A program made the translations under genes and the position numbers. The notes below the pieces were generated by a model. The model had not been told where the DNA came from and made no database searches. It worked only from the letters and a program-made list of their open reading frames with translations. 64,000 nucleotides of DNA from Ectobius pallidus (taxonomy: Eukaryota > Arthropoda > Insecta > Blattodea > Ectobiidae). Below, piece after piece: positions 1-52,689 of the stretch. Every line of letters begins with the position of its first letter. The first letter of the stretch is position 1. The stretch lies in assembly GCA_964059195.1 (NCBI GenBank), contig CAXKWD010000002.1, forward strand, positions 49,812,923-49,876,922, given 5' to 3'.

Positions 1-1173
1 ACTGGCACTTAATAACGAAAAGCAAACTCACAACCTTCGATAAAGAAGGTGGATAGATTATGTCAATTAACAAACGTCACAGCAATATCTGAAAGTTTCT
101 TGTGAACCGCTCCATAGAACTTGTGGTTTTTGTTCGCGATTTTTAAAGTACGCCATAAGTTTTATACTTCAACAAAGGATTGTTTTTAACTTTTGAAGCT
201 TTGTTTCACAATAAAATTTATCCTCGCACAACAATTTTTGCCCCATTACCTTGATGTAGTGTACGCACATGCCTTGACAGAGTCTGTGGATGTTCGTAAA
301 ATGTAGAATAAAGGAGGAAAAGTTAATTTTCTATGTTCATATCGGAATTTTAGAAATTTTAATTTTTCTGAAAAATTAACTAAACCATATTTCAAAATTA
401 ATATCTCAGATTGTGTAAATGAAATCTGAAAAAAATAAACATCGGAGTTATTTAAAGCATTATAGTAAACTTGTAAAATATTTGGATGTGCTAACCCGGA
501 AATTGTTTGTGCCAAGGAAGTTTATATTGAAAATATATTTTGAAAAATATCTCGGGATGAATTCAACAATAGTTTCCATGTAGAATACTATAATACAGTT
601 GCAGTATTGTGCAAAGTCTCCATTTTCCATTTCATTATTATTATTATCATTAATAATTACCTCATAAATGGAAGCACGTTAAATTGTAATGATTTAGATA
701 TTAAAAATTATCAGTCAAATATTCATTTACAGAGTAATTATAATATTTCTTTTTATCAAGAGTTATTTAACTGTGTTAGAAAATAAGGCACAAGTGCCAG
801 TCCTAAGGTTAAATGCACATTATTTTAAAGGTCATAGCTAACAAACAAACTACATTTTTGCTGACTGAAGTTCTCTTTCTGTATAATACATATATATCCA
901 CACTGTGTCTAGTGTAATAGCAGTGTTTGTTAGCATTAACAATGACTATTTTCTCCTTCCACAGGGATAATAAGAGATTCTGCCCTGTTATTGTTGATTT
1001 TATTGCTAGAGTTTTTGTTAATAAGAAACTGTTTATATTAATACGTTCTGTTTTTAGATAGATCCATTACTCAAACTTCCTTGGTGGTCAGTTTTGTAAT
1101 ATGATACATTTGTTGAAAATAATTTAATTAATTCCATAAGTAAACACTGTTCTCTATTCTTTTCTTTTTCCAG
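1..1173. other. Upstream intron of the calexcitin-like gene, no recognised feature
   Basis: AT-rich sequence ending in a pyrimidine tract and CAG acceptor at 1171-1173. The first visible exon starts in the middle of an Asp codon, so at least one coding exon lies before the window. I see no exon, RNA gene or element with clear ends here. Confidence 0.6.
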
Positions 1174-42420
<41,247 letters not shown>

Positions 42421-42675
42421 TAACCTATCTCTTCATTCCACACTTGCAAAAAAAAAAGAGCTAACATCTCAGCCAGGATCAGCACGGCTGGGAAAACTCC
42501 AAGATAAGCTCCAACCAAAGCTGTTCAATGTGTACTTTGGGGAAAGATAAATTATGAACTGGGTAACAAAATCAGGCCTTCATAATCTTTAAAAAATACA
42601 TATATTGTATATTATTCTTTATTCATAAGGATATATTTTCTTTGGGGACAGATCCAAGAATAAAAAGCAATGTTC

Positions 42676-42681
42676 AATAAA
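42676..42681 (+). terminator. Candidate polyadenylation signal, proximal
   Basis: AATAAA 256 bases after the stop codon. Confidence 0.4.
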
Positions 42682-43782
42682 ATCTTGAATGAGAGGTGCA
42701 TACATATCGAAAAAGGAAATAATGGAGCTGGAATCCATGATTTAAAATGACAGAAATATATGCCCTGAATTGAGTGAAATGACTTGTCAGATATGAATAT
42801 TCCTTCTTGGTTTCTTGCTAATGCTTCCTTTCTAGAGATAATTTAACAGAATAAATCATTTCATTTTCTTCCATTTTGACAAGTCTGTCACCATTTTGAT
42901 CTTAAGTCCATCAGACCCTACCAAGACCGCAACCCTGGATATTTTTCCAACCATGCCTAAATTCCTTCTTGAGGCAGATTTGTGTGGCAAAGGGTTGGAT
43001 TTTTGAGGTTATGTTATCCATATCATTGGTACGGTTTCATGACACAAATTTAATCTGGCACACATCTTCCAGATCAAAATATTATCTATTAAAGAATTGT
43101 ATGCTTCCTTCTCTGAAAACAAAGGATCTGTACCATCATTCCACCTTGACAAAAGGTTTCTTTTCATGGTACATTTACCACTTGGTCCCTTGCTACTAAA
43201 ATTCCAGTATCAAGATGGTCTTGGTAGGTTCTGGAGACTTTTCAATTACCTTCATAAATGGCAACAATCTTACTAAACTAACTGTACCAGTACCAAAGCT
43301 TTTTATTGGGGATGAAAGTTGCTTATAATTTTCACAAGAAACCCTTTTATAAGTACCTTTGTGATGTAACCGAAAAATGATTTTTAAATGTTGTAGATGT
43401 TGGATAATATATGAAAATAAAAACTCTGAATAAGTGGCAAATTAGTAGAGATTGAAATTGTATTGACAGCTGTTTACATAAAAATCTAAAGGGATGTTCC
43501 TTATATTGAAGAACACCTTTACACATCTGCACACACACACACACATTGAAATCATATGGACGTTACCATATTGATGTGTTCACATGGGTTGCCATGTACA
43601 TAAAGTGTACCAGCATCTATTGTTACCTTCAATTGTTTGCTTTCTAATTGAAATTGTAATAGCAAATAGGTTTTCAGCTCAGAGTTTCAACATAACCTGA
43701 ATTATACAAATTAGTAAAGATAAGTCATACAGATGTGCAATGTGATGCTGGGTTCCATTCATTTCTTTATTGTACCATGGCA

Positions 43783-43788
43783 AATAAA
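43783..43788 (+). terminator. Candidate polyadenylation signal, distal
   Basis: AATAAA followed within 15 bases by an A-rich stretch; it lies just before the Harbinger copy at 43886. Confidence 0.4.
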
Positions 43789-43885
43789 GTATTTCTATAA
43801 AAATGTTTAAAAATGGGAAATAATAAAGTGGCATAATGTTTCTGTTTTAATTGCCAAATTTATTTATGATCATTAAACATACCTA

Positions 43886-44827
43886 AGCCGGTATTCATAG
43901 TCGGCGACTTAGAACAACTTTATAAAGCTGAGCTTATTGGACAAGTCCACTTATATGTTTTTCATATTCATAGTCTTCTTTAAAGTTGTACTTTGTTAAG
44001 TCTGACTTCATAATTCTCTACTTGTTCTACATATCAAAGACAAATTCGATAAATGAGAAATCGCACGTTCACTGCCAACAACAATATTGAATCAGTGAAT
44101 CATACTTCAGACTTTTTCAGATTTTGTGTAATGCAAAGCCATCTGGGTATGTATTTTGCTATCGTGATATAAAAATACAGATGATGCTGTGCACTGCAAA
44201 CAAAGAATTCATTTCATCCAGTCATATTCTGCAGCGTGTAAGTAAATTGATCAATAGTTTCTTAAGAATATTAGGTGTAGGCTTGGACATTGTTCAGAAT
44301 TCATACCAGTACGCTCATGTATTTATTTCAATATTAATTATTGTTTTAGAGAGATTCAAAAGCTTAGGAAGCTTTGGGCCAATATGAAATGCCTGCAGAG
44401 AGAAATGCTGATGAATGATAGGCAATTGTTATTTCCAAACTTGTGACTTCTTGAAACTAAATCTCTTTTTAAATTCAGTGTCACTGTAGAATTTGAAAGG
44501 TTTCATCATGTTTTGCAAATAATGCTTTGGGGCACGATTTTCTTTTAACACCTCACCCAGATCTTCAAAATCACTATCCATGGTTCTGGCTTAAACTGAA
44601 ATAAGTCAGGGGGACCCTTGACTTGATCAAGTACGACTTATTTTGACAAATAATTCATACTTTAGTGACTATGAATAGTAATAAGCTCGATTTTGTCAAG
44701 TCTCACTTTATAAAGTACGGTAACTACGTTATAAGTACGACTTGTTTGTGCCGGAAACTCAACTTAAGATGAGATTAAAGTTAAACATGGATATAAGTAC
44801 AACTTATTGCGACTATGAATACCGGCC
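43886..44827 (-). mobile_element. PIF/Harbinger derivative, third copy
   Basis: Runs from AGCCGGTATTCATAGTCGGC (first G changed to A) to CGACTATGAATACCGGCC, flanked by CTA on both sides (43883-43885 and 44828-44830). The minus strand keeps MDSDFEDLGEV and FYSDTEFKKRF, matching the remnant in unit B, with a stop further on. Confidence 0.75.
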
Positions 44828-44919
44828 CTAGTGTTTGATATTGTATTGCCACACGATTGGGCGACAAATTGATATAGGTGATAGGTTGGGAGCTGGATTC
44901 GTTGTGGAAATGTACTTAC

Positions 44920-45001
44920 TTCGATTCTCCGTTGGGCTCCTTCAGTTCTGCACCTAAATCTTTTCCACGGCTTTTGTAGCTCAGGGTATCACACGAATCA
45001 T
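44920..45001 (-). other. Candidate internal exon on the minus strand
   Basis: On the minus strand CTCAG precedes 45001 and GTAAGT follows 44920. The 82 bases between are open in a frame reading DSCDTLSYKSRGKDLGAEL, then KEPNGES. A second GTAAGT lies upstream at 45145-45150. No start codon in this frame is visible and I do not recognise the protein. Confidence 0.3.
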
Positions 45002-45150
45002 CTGAGGGATTGGTTTATAGCTAGTTATGTCTTTATAAATGATAACTGCACTATAAACATTTTATATATCGGAATTTATTCAAATTAACTGTGTTCTGAG
45101 TAGCTGTTTGTGTAGATTCACCACTTCAATTGCATTTATCAGGTACTTAC

Positions 45151-45450
45151 GTGAATTTTCTATCTTCTTATTTCACACTATGTAAAGAAAACTCACACGC
45201 TATCTTTATAATATGTAGTCGTGTTTAATAAGTGGCTTTAGTGAGAATCGCCATTAGGCTAGGTAATATTCCCGCGACTTTCCACAAGAGCAACGTACGC
45301 AGGTCTGCTCTCCTCGGCGAATATGGTGGAAGTGAGCTCTTGACCACGCTATGTTCGCGGCTTATGGATGCTTCTATCTCATTGGCTGTACTTTTCATTA
45401 CGTAAAACATTTCTATTGGTTAAATTAATTCGCGGGCCGAAACTATGAAT
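45151..45450 (-). promoter_or_regulatory. Candidate minus-strand promoter and first exon
   Basis: A CpG-richer patch in AT-rich surroundings. Read on the minus strand it has AACCAATAG and AGCCAATGAG, two CCAAT-type boxes, followed by about 220 bases and a GTAAGT donor at 45150. No TATA box is obvious. Confidence 0.3.
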
Positions 45451-45659
45451 TTAGTACGTTGTATTTTCAAAATATACGTTTCTTTTACAGTTAAGATTTC
45501 AAATTTGGAATTAATAAATAATAATAATAATCTAAACGAGAATTTTGATACCGAAATAATAATAATAATAATTTGAATGATTTGAATAAATATGAATTAA
45601 CTATTGTTTATAATAAATCAAAAGGGGTGGAATAATTACAGCTTCATGTTCCTACAGTA

Positions 45660-46100
45660 CGCATACAATATTCAAAGTCCAAGATTTTAAAAGTCCCAAG
45701 TCCAAAAATTTGAGGTCTAATATATCAAAAATTTGAAAAGTAGAAATTATGAAATTTGAAAAGTACAAAATTTTGAAAATCTGAAAAGTCCAAAATGTAA
45801 AAATCTAAAATTTCCAAAATACAAATAAATATCCAGAATTAAAAAATCCAAAACTGTATATATTCAAAATTTCCAAACTCCAAAGTTTTTAGGCTTTCCA
45901 AAACAAAATTTCCGAAATACAAAACATCCAAAAAAACAAATCTAAAAGTCCCAAAATTCCAAATTTCGAAAATAAAAAAATGAAAAATCAACTAAGTCAA
46001 AATTTCCAAAATTCAAAAACTTGAAATTTCTAAAAAGAAAATCTTCAAAATTTCCAAAATAAAAAATTCCCTAAATTAAAAATTCCAATTTTCCAATAAA
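45660..46100. repeat. Degenerate A-rich tandem array
   Basis: Many variants of a unit close to AAAATTTCCAAAATTCAAAA recur with irregular spacing over about 440 bp. It may be an old, diverged satellite or an expanded simple repeat. Confidence 0.6.
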
Positions 46101-47547
46101 CAGACACTAAATACACTTAATGAAAAGGATACAGTTTTTACTAAGGCAATTATTCTAACAGGAGTAGGACATATTCATTAAAGTTATATTGCACCAACAA
46201 TAGATCTTTAACGGAATCAACCTTTTTGTTCATCTGCACAGTGAGAAGAAATTAAAGAAAACACCCTCTATATTAGCATTGTAGCCTCAGATACAAACAT
46301 TATCTAGCAAATTCTAACAATTTATTCTGAATGGTATGTACTAAAAAGGTCTAGATTGGGATAGTGTTAAGGCATCCACTTCGAACAACGAAGTCATCCA
46401 ACTATTTATCACCTACTAAAGGCCTATAAACGAATGATTGTGATAGGTGGGGACTTCTAGGAAGGAGGAAGGGGCGGCGCAAATAAAGTGACCTATACTT
46501 ATGAAAAGTATAAATCCGGCAGTGCCATCAAGAAGTCCCTCCACAGCACGTATGCTTATAAGAAGCCACTAAGAAAGAGAATTCAGTTGGCAGTGTTGTA
46601 ATGTTCTGCTACAATCGTTTATGGTCTTATGGAGCAAGAAACAAAAGTAACATAAACTCACCTATTTACAGAAGATACTGAAAATGTTTACCACAACAAA
46701 TTCATTCTCTTTAATTTATTTTTGAAAGCTAATTCAAGGTTCCTCTCATCATAGATTTAATGTAATTACAGTTGCACACAGAATAACATGCGATGTACCG
46801 AGGGAGGTGACCAGCCAATTTGACTTGTCTTTTTTTCATGGTTTCCCCAGTCGTAAAGGCAAATGCTGGATTGGAAATTTACTTCCCATGACTCATCCTG
46901 TATCACATCCATTAACGTTGAATATCAGTTGTGTCACTGTAGCTAACTTGAAAAATCACTTAATCTTTTATTCTAGAATATGAAACTAGGCCTATATCGA
47001 GCGAAAAAGTAACAAAACGTTTGAGTATTTGTCCTTTCACTCCTAAGCCTCCTTAATTATTAATGTGAATGAAAAGTTGTGTTATGTGAAGTGCAAGAAA
47101 ATGTTTGTACAGATTTTGGGTTGAAGTTGATGAGTTGATGAATGAGGAAAGCAAGGACTGATGTTGTTGCTGTATAACCAAGGCTGAGGATAAAGTTACT
47201 GCTAAAACTATTGTAGCAGTCAAAGATTATTTCTCTTATGTTGAACAGAACATTGTATAAATGAAGTTGTTTATTCATGTTCCATAAATTGTTTCTGTTG
47301 ACATTACATGAAAATACTGTAAGTCTTTGTGCAAAAATCTCTGTGCTCTGTATCTAGAATATTTATTACACTTTACTATATCCATAAGTAGGCTGTAGGC
47401 TTTGCCCGCGATTATTATTTCAATCACTGGATTTTTAAAATTATTTAACAGCATAATAATTAAAACATATTAATTAACACTGTTATCGTGTTTACAGGGA
47501 TTGATGAATGGGTTAATTTTAACTTTAAATAAACTGTTAGACGTAGT
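46101..47547. other. Spacer before the satellite, unassigned
   Basis: AT-rich, no gene recognised. A stretch near 46840-46930 (GGTTTCCCCAGTCGTAAAGG) looks like a dispersed insect repeat but has no visible ends. Confidence 0.4.
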
Positions 47548-50500
47548 AATTCTGGTCGCATTTTTCGAAATTTTCAAAGGGGTTAGCCTTCTCGGAATTC
47601 TGGGCGCATTTTTCGAAATTTTCAAAGGGGTTAGCCTTCTCCGAATTCTGGGCGCATTTTTCGAAATTTTCAAAGGGGTTAGCCTTCTCGGAATTCTGGG
47701 CGCAATTTTCGAAATTTTCAAAGGGGTTAGCCTTCTCGGAATTCTGGGCGCATTTTTCGAAATTTTCAAAGGGGTTAGCCTTCACGGAATTCTGGGCGCA
47801 TTTTTCGAAATTTCAAAGGGGTTAGCCTTCTCGGAATTCTGGGCGCATTTTTCGAAATTTTCAAAGGGATTAGCCTTCTCGGAATTCTGGGCGCATTTTT
47901 CGAAATTTTCAAAGGGGTTAGCCTTCTCGGAATTCTGGGCGCATTTTTCGAAATTTTCAAAGGGGTTAGCCTTCTCGGAATTCTGGGAGCATTTTTCGAA
48001 ATTTTCAAAGGGGTTAGCCTTCTCGGAATTCTGGGCGCATTTTTCGAAATTTCAAAGGGGTTAGCCTTCTCGGAATTCTGGGCGAAATTTTCAAAGGGGT
48101 TAGCCTACTCGGAATTCTGGGCGCATTTTTCGAAATTTTCAAAGGGGTTAGCCTTCTCGGAATTCTGGGCGCATTTTTCGAAATTTTCAAAAGGATTAGC
48201 CTTCTCGGATTTCTGGGCGCATTTTTCGAAATTTTCAAAGGGGTTAGCCTTCTCGGAATTCTGGGCGCATTTTTCGAAATTTTCAAAGGGGTTAGCCATC
48301 GCGAATTCTGGGCGCATTTTTCGAAATTTCAAAGGGGTTAGCCTTCTCGGAATTCTGGGCGCATTTTTCGAAATTTTCAAAGGGATTAGCCTTCTCGGAA
48401 TTCTGGGCACATTTTTCGAAATTTTCAAAGGGGTTAGCCTTCTCGGAATTCTGGGCGCATTTTTCGAAATTTCAAAGGGGTTAGCCTTCTCGGAATTCTG
48501 GGCGCATTTTTCGAAATTTTAAAAGGGGTTAGCCATCTCGGAATTCTGGGCGCATTTTTCGAAATTTTCAAAGGGGTTAGCCTTCTCGGAATTCTGGGCG
48601 CATTTTTCGAAATTTTCAAAGGGATTAGCCTTCTCGGAATTCTGGGCACATTTTTCGAAATTTTCAAAGGGGTTAGCCTTCTCGGAATTCTGAGCGCATT
48701 TTTCGAAATTTCAAAGGGGTTAGCCTTCTCGGAATTCTGGGCGCATTTTTCGAAATTTTAAAAGGGGTTAGCCATCTCGGAATTCTGGGCGCATTTTTCG
48801 AAATTTTCAAAGGGGTTAGCCTTCTCGGAATTCTGGGCGCATTTTTCGAAATTTTCAATGGGGTTAGCCTTCTCGGATTTCTGGGCGCATTTTTCGAAAT
48901 TTTCAAAGGGGTTGTCCTTCTCGGAATTCTGGGCGCATTTTTCGAAATTTTCAAAGGGGTTAGCCTTCTCGGAATTCTGGGCGCATTTTTCGAAATTTTC
49001 AAAGGGGTTAGCCTTCTCGGATTTCTGGGCGCATTTTTCGAAATTTTCAAAGGGGTTAGCCTTCTCGGAATTCTGGGCGCAATTTTCGAAATTTTCAAAG
49101 GGGTTAGCCTTCTCGGAATTCTGGGCGCATTTTTCGAAATTTTCAAAGGGGTTAGCCTTCACGGAATTCTGGGCGCATTTTTCGAAATTTCAAAGGGGTT
49201 AGCCTTCTCGGAATTCTGGGCGCATTTTTCGAAATTTTCAAAGGGATTAGCCTTCTCGGAATTCTGGGCGCATTTTTCGAAATTTTCAAAGGGGTTAGCC
49301 TTCTCGGAATTCTGGGCGCATTTTTCGAAATTTTCAAAGGGGTTAGCCTTCTCGGAATTCTGGGCGCATTTTTCGAAATTTCAAAGGGGTTAGCCTTCTC
49401 GGAATTCTGGGCGCATTTTTCGAAATTTTCAAAGGGGTTAGCCTTCTCGGAATTCTGGGAGCATTTTTCGAAATTTCCAAAGGGGTAGGCCTTCTCGGGA
49501 TTATGGGTGCATTTTTCGAAATTTTCAAAGGGGTTAGCCTTCTCGGAATTCTGGGCGCATTTTTCGTATTTTTCAAAGCGGTTAGCCTTCTCGAAATTCT
49601 GGGCGCATTTTTCGAAATTTTCAAAGGGGTTAGCCTTCTAGGAATTCTGGGCGCAGTTTTCGAAATTTTCAAAGGGGTTAGCCTTCTCGGAATTCTGGGC
49701 GTATTTTTCGGGGTTTTCAAAGGGGTTAGCCTTCTCGGAATTCTGGGCGCAATTTTCGAAATTTTCAAAGGGGTTAGCCTTCTCGGAATTCTGGGCGCAT
49801 TTTTCGAAATTTTCAAAGGGGTTAGCCTTCTCGGAATTCTGGGAGCATTTTTCGAAATTTTCAAAGGGGTTAGCCTTCTCGGAATTCTGGGCGCATTTTT
49901 CGAAATTTCAAAGGGGTTAGCCTTCTCGGAATTCTGGACGCATTTTTCGAAATTTTCAAAGGGGTTAGCCTTCTCGGAATTCTGGGCGCATTTTTCGAAA
50001 TTTTCAAAGGGGTTAGACTTCTCGGAATTCTGGGCGCATTTTTCGAAATTTTCAAAGGGGTTAGCCTTCTCGGATTTCTGGGCGCATTTTTCGAAATTTT
50101 CAAAGGGGTTAGCCTTCTCGGAATTCTGGGCGCATTTTTCGAAATTTTCAAAGAGTTAGCCTTCGCGGAATTCTGGGCGCATTTTTCGAAATTTCAAAGG
50201 GGTTAGCCTTCTCGGAATTCTGGGCGCATTTTTCGAAATTTTCAAAGGGATTAGCCTTCTCGGAATTCTGGGCACATTTTTCGAAATTTTCAAAGGGGTT
50301 AGCCTTCTCGGAATTCTGGGCGCATTTTTCGAAATTTCAAAGGGGTTAGCCTTCTCGGAATTCTGGGCGCATTTTTCGAAATTTTAAAAGGGGTTAGCCA
50401 TCTCGGAATTCTGGGCGCATTTTTCGAAATTTTCAAAGGGGTTAGCCTTCCCGGAATTCTGGGCGCATTTTTCGAAATTTTCAATGGGGTTAGCCTTCTC

Positions 50501-52271
50501 GGATTTCTGGGCGCATTTTTCGAAATTTTCAAAGGGGTTGTCCTTCTCGGAATTCTGGGCGCATTTTTCGAAATTTTCAAAGGGGTTAGCCTTCTCGGAA
50601 TTCTGGGAGCATTTTTCGAAATTTCAAAGGGGTTAGCCTTCTCGGAATTCTGGGCGCATTTTTCGAAATTTTCAAAGGGATTAGCCTTCTCGGAATTCTG
50701 GGCACATTTTTCGAAATTTTCAAAGGGGTTAGCCTTCTCGGAATTCTGGGCGCATTTTTCGAAATTTCACAGGGGTTAGCCTTCTCGGAATTCTGGGCGC
50801 ATTTTTCGAAATTTTCAAAGGGGTTAGCCTTCTCGGAATTCTGGGCGCATTTTTCGAAATTTTCAAAGGGGTTAGCCTTCTCGGAATTCTGGGCGCATTT
50901 TTCGAAATTTCAAAGGGGTTAGCCTTCTCGGAATTCTGGGCGCATTTTTCGAAATTTTCAAAGGGGTTAGCCTTCTCGGAATTCTGGGAGCATTTTTCGA
51001 AATTTCCAAAGGGGTTAGCCTTCTCGGGATTATGGGTGCATTTTTCGAAATTTTCAAAGGGGTTAGCCTTCTCGGAATTCTGGGCGCATTTTTCGTATTT
51101 TTCAAAGCGGTTAGCCTTCTCGAAATTCTGGGCGCATTTTTCGAAATTTTCAAAGGGGTTAGCCTTCTAGGAATTCTGGGCGCAGTTTTCGAAATTTTCA
51201 AAGGGGTTAGCCTTCTCGGAATTCTGGGCGTATTTTTCGGGGTTTTCAAAGGGGTTAGCCTTCTCGGAATTCTGGGCGCAATTTTCGAAATTTTCAAAGG
51301 GGTTAGCCTTCTCGGAATTCTGGGCGCATTTTTCGAAATTTTCAAAGGGGTTAGCCTTCTCGGAATTCTGGGAGCATTTTTCGAAATTTTCAAAGGGGTT
51401 AGCCTTCTCGGAATTCTGGGCGCATTTTTCGAAATTTCAAAGGGGTTAGCCTTCTCGGAATTCTGGACGCATTTTTCGAAATTTTCAAAGGGGTTAGCCT
51501 TCTCGGAATTCTGGGCGCATTTTTCGAAATTTTCAAAGGGGTTAGCCTTCTCGGAATTCTGGGCGCATTTTTCGAAATTTTCAAAGGGGTTAGCCTTCTC
51601 GGATTTCTGGGCGCATTTTTCGAAATTTTCAAAGGGGTTAGCCTTCTCGGAATTCTGGGCGCATTTTTCGAAATTTTCAAAGAGTTAGCCTTCGCGGAAT
51701 TCTGGGCGCATTTTTCGAAATTTCAAAGGGGTTAGCCTTCTCGGAATTCTGGGCGCATTTTTCGAAATTTTCAAAGGGATTAGCCTTCTCGGAATTCTGG
51801 GCGCATTTTTCGAAATTTTCAAAGGGGTTAGCCTTCTCGGAATTCTGTGCGCATTTTTCGAAATTTCAAAGGGGTTAGCCTTCTCGGAATTCTGGGCGCA
51901 TTTTTCGAAATTTTAAAAGGGGTTAGCCATCTCGGAATTCTGGGAGCATTTTTCGAAATTTTCAAAGGGGTTAGCCTTCTCGGAATTCTGGGCGCATTTT
52001 TCGAAATTTTCAATGGGGTTAGCCTTCTCGGATTTCTGGGCGCATTTTTCGAAATTTTCAAAGGGGTTAGCCTTCTCGGAATTCTGGGCGCATTTTTCGA
52101 AATTTTCAAAGGGGTTAGCCTTCTCGGAATTCTGGGAGCATTTTTCGAAATTTCAAAGGGGTTAGCCTTCTCGGAATTCTGGGCGCATTTTTCGAAATTT
52201 TCAAAGGGATTAGCCTTCTCGGAATTCTGGGCGCATTTTTCGAAATTTTCAAAGGGGTTAGCCTTCTCGGA
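47548..52271. repeat. 48-bp satellite array, first block
   Basis: The monomer consists of GCGCATTTTTCGAAATTTTC, AAAGGGGTTAGCCTTCTCGG and AATTCTGG. Shorter variants occur: 46 bp (GAAATTTC instead of GAAATTTTC) and 39 bp (GGGCGAAATTTTC). Distinct monomers mark a higher-order unit, for example GGGATTATGGGTGC at 49498 and 51027, 1529 bp apart. The left edge is abrupt near 47548. The block ends where the retrotransposon enters. Confidence 0.97.
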
Positions 52272-52689
52272 GCCCCCCAAAATCCAACCTCGGTGTCCAC
52301 GTCGCGGGGGGTGGGCTACGGAAAGTAGGAGATTGCCTGTTGGGGTGAAGTACGGTGGGGACTTGAGCCCCGAGACCGCTACGGTAGCCGTGAAGGCCCA
52401 ACAGGAACTCCGAAACTCCGGCGAACGAGGCAATGGTTGCAGTTGTAGCGTCTGACCCAGAGTGGGCGGCTACAACCAAGGCTAGGGAGGGGCAGATCAG
52501 GCTCCATAGTCGTGGTGAAGACAGCTGATCTAGGGGAGGGAAACCCCAAAATCAAATGACCTGGTCCTCCAGGTTGGGGGTTGGGCGTGTGGCCGACAAC
52601 CCACCCCGGAAAAAGCTACCGTTAGGAAACCAAATTGGCCTCGGACTGACTGCTCTATTGGAAACCGACCATGGCAAGGAAAAAGGATT
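52272..52689 (+). promoter_or_regulatory. Leader / internal promoter region of the retrotransposon
   Basis: GC-rich 5' region, quite unlike its surroundings, with several G-runs such as CGCGGGGGGTGGGC. RTE-type elements carry their promoter here. There is no TATA box. Confidence 0.5.

Larger units (their letters stand above)
42421..43800 (+). other. Probable 3' untranslated region of the calexcitin-like gene
   Basis: No long ORF of note. AATAAA occurs at 42676-42681 and 43783-43788, so either a 0.27-kb or a 1.4-kb 3' UTR is possible. A short (AC)n lies near 43531-43545. A 12-bp inverted repeat CCTACCAAGACC lies at 42917-42928 and 43217-43228. Confidence 0.5.

Noticed and set aside
47470..52455. 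Many long ORFs in the satellite, both strands
   Set aside because: The period is 16 codons and the monomer has no stop, so open frames arise automatically; there are no start contexts, splice sites or domains.
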